Assembly: GCA_019914945.1 (NCBI GenBank)
Contig: CM034101.1
Coordinates: 2,925,188 to 2,989,187, forward strand
Direction: 5' to 3'
DNA length: 64,000 bases
Source of the DNA: Typha latifolia
Lineage: Eukaryota; Streptophyta; Magnoliopsida; Poales; Typhaceae
Positions 62,901-64,000 of the stretch are shown here, piece by piece. The translations under genes and the position numbers were made by a program. Every line of letters starts with the position of its first letter. The first letter of the stretch is position 1. The notes beneath the pieces are model-generated. The model had not been told where the DNA came from. It saw only the letters and a list, made by a program, of their open reading frames with translations, and ran no database searches.

Positions 62901-63874
62901 ATACTGGGAACTTGCACTAAATCTCCTGTGCCAGTTGGATTCGATGAAAGCAACAACCCAACAATGAACATTGAAAAGGACAGTGCAGCACCAGCCAAAG
63001 GACCAGCCATTGAAATGTCAACCATTGCCGTTCGATCAGGAAGGATGGATTTGAACTACAGGAGTTAATAACGAGAATGAGACAAAATGCCACCTAACAT
63101 AAAAAATATAAAAGATTATCTATCAGCCTTATGATGCAATACTTTAACATAGACAAATACCGAAGAAAAGAACTGGTGCAAATCTTTAGCATGTGAACTA
63201 AAAGCAGGATTATCATTTGACGTTCTGGAGTATCACCTCACAGAAACTAAATAGTAAATACTATGAGAGGAAAGACGAAGAGTCTGCATAAGTGCTAAAA
63301 CATTATACCAGAAAAGAACTAAACTATGCCATTTGTACATCCAAGAAGCAAAATAGTACCTTCCTTATGTTCCATAAACTGAAGTCTAATAGATGGAATA
63401 CATGCTTTTGATAGCCGTATTGCAATATTTCTTCCAGATTATTATTAGCTATGAATGATTCTAGATTGCTCCACTTTCTTGTACTTAAAAAGATCTTCAA
63501 AATATTAAGCTATGTCACTACAGAAAGATTGCCCAGGTCTGTTGGAGAATACACCAAAACAAGCGATGGAATGCTAACAATGAATTTACTGCATAAGGCC
63601 ATATCCTATCAGCAATCTTTCTAAAGACCATATAAAAACTACAGAAATATACTACTTTAGATCATGAACCAGATATTTCCAGCAGTCAATCAGATTTACA
63701 ATTCAAACTTTTACTTTGATCTATATATCTCCGGATCAATCAAGTTTAAATTTCTCATTCAGAAGTGCTTACTTGAGTGATTGCACCAAAACTGCCAAGG
63801 GTAATGTTTGGAATGAAGTAAGGGATGCTCAATTTCACTTTCCTCGGAAATGCTGCCAAAAAATGTCCAACTTC
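59903..63874 (-). CDS. EGY1: EGY1-type plastid site-2 protease, 3' part
   Basis: Seven exons are visible: 63773-63874, 62844-63055, 62135-62185, 61985-62054, 60977-61045, 60138-60188 and 59903-60061. They encode the last 237 residues; the 5' exons lie beyond 64000. The first visible exon starts EVGHFLAAFPRKVKLSIPYFIPNITLGSFGAITQ, the site-2 protease zinc motif minus its first His, which must end the previous exon. Then follow VDISMAGPLAGAALSFSMF, DLVQVPSMLFQGSLLLG, the second metal-site motif NMLPVGCLDGGRA, LGGPLSLPWGLYVLICQ and the C-terminus WDELAEELGVGLVSTF. These match EGY1 (ethylene-dependent gravitropism-deficient and yellow-green 1) more than EGY2. EGY1 is a membrane metalloprotease of the chloroplast needed for thylakoid and chlorophyll-protein build-up. 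All junctions are GT-AG and in phase. Confidence 0.92.
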
Positions 63875-64000
63875 CTGTACATAGAAATATTAAAGAAATT
63901 ATAAGAATATACTTTATCAACACAGCTAAATTTAAAACACATATCAACAAGAAATAGTAATGCAAACAGAGAACCTGCTTGACAGTCATAGGACAGCTTT

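Noticed and set aside
1..64000. CRISPR array, prokaryotic operon, phage or tRNA genes
   Set aside because: None seen. The repeats present are microsatellites or dispersed inverted-repeat elements, and the genes are spliced plant genes.

Overview
The window is plant nuclear DNA. It holds ten protein-coding genes, most split by GT-AG introns. The families present are plastid or plant-specific: a chloroplast NusB-like protein, an EGY1-type plastid protease, a QUIRKY-like multiple-C2 protein, a plant cationic amino acid transporter, and a GPI-anchored beta-1,3-glucanase with an X8 domain. The intergenic DNA is very AT-rich. Some genes are strongly GC-rich (the intronless QUIRKY-like gene and the middle exons of the choline-transporter-like gene) while others are AT-rich. 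That bimodality, and the protein style, suggest a non-grass monocot; this is inference and the species cannot be named from sequence alone.

Layout from left to right: a NusB-like plastid protein (minus, 71-2475); a GPI-type glucan endo-1,3-beta-glucosidase (minus, 4599-6768); a cation/calcium exchanger (minus, 10923-12602); a small DnaJ-type zinc-finger protein (plus, 16012-18091); a choline-transporter-like membrane protein (minus, 18790-21025); a QUIRKY/MCTP protein (minus, 23868-26906); CCR4-NOT subunit NOT3 in 16 exons (plus, 28905-41346); a cationic amino acid transporter in 14 exons (minus, 43119-49836); a BTB/POZ-MATH protein in 4 exons (minus, 55860-58559); and the 3' part of an EGY1-type metalloprotease (minus, 59903-63874, continuing past the right edge). 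Exon junctions were worked out by hand from GT-AG sites and reading-frame continuity. Every joined model closes in frame.

The genes are unrelated neighbours in function, as is normal in a plant genome: plastid biogenesis, cell wall, ion and amino acid transport, plasmodesmata, mRNA decay, and ubiquitin ligase adaptor. I see no operon, gene cluster or defence island.

The non-genic part is where the unexplained structure lies. One family of long-terminal-inverted-repeat elements is present three times (about 8151-8465, 30706-31352 inside a NOT3 intron, and 51660-52262). Three other elements have clear inverted ends (52958-53332, 55308-55499, about 59020-59385). A decayed LINE 3' end with zinc-knuckle and RNase H traces lies at about 50341-51170. 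Long GA/CT and TA microsatellites occur, two of them just upstream of start codons. A short degenerate motif recurs upstream of several genes. I did not find evidence of a new multi-gene biological system.
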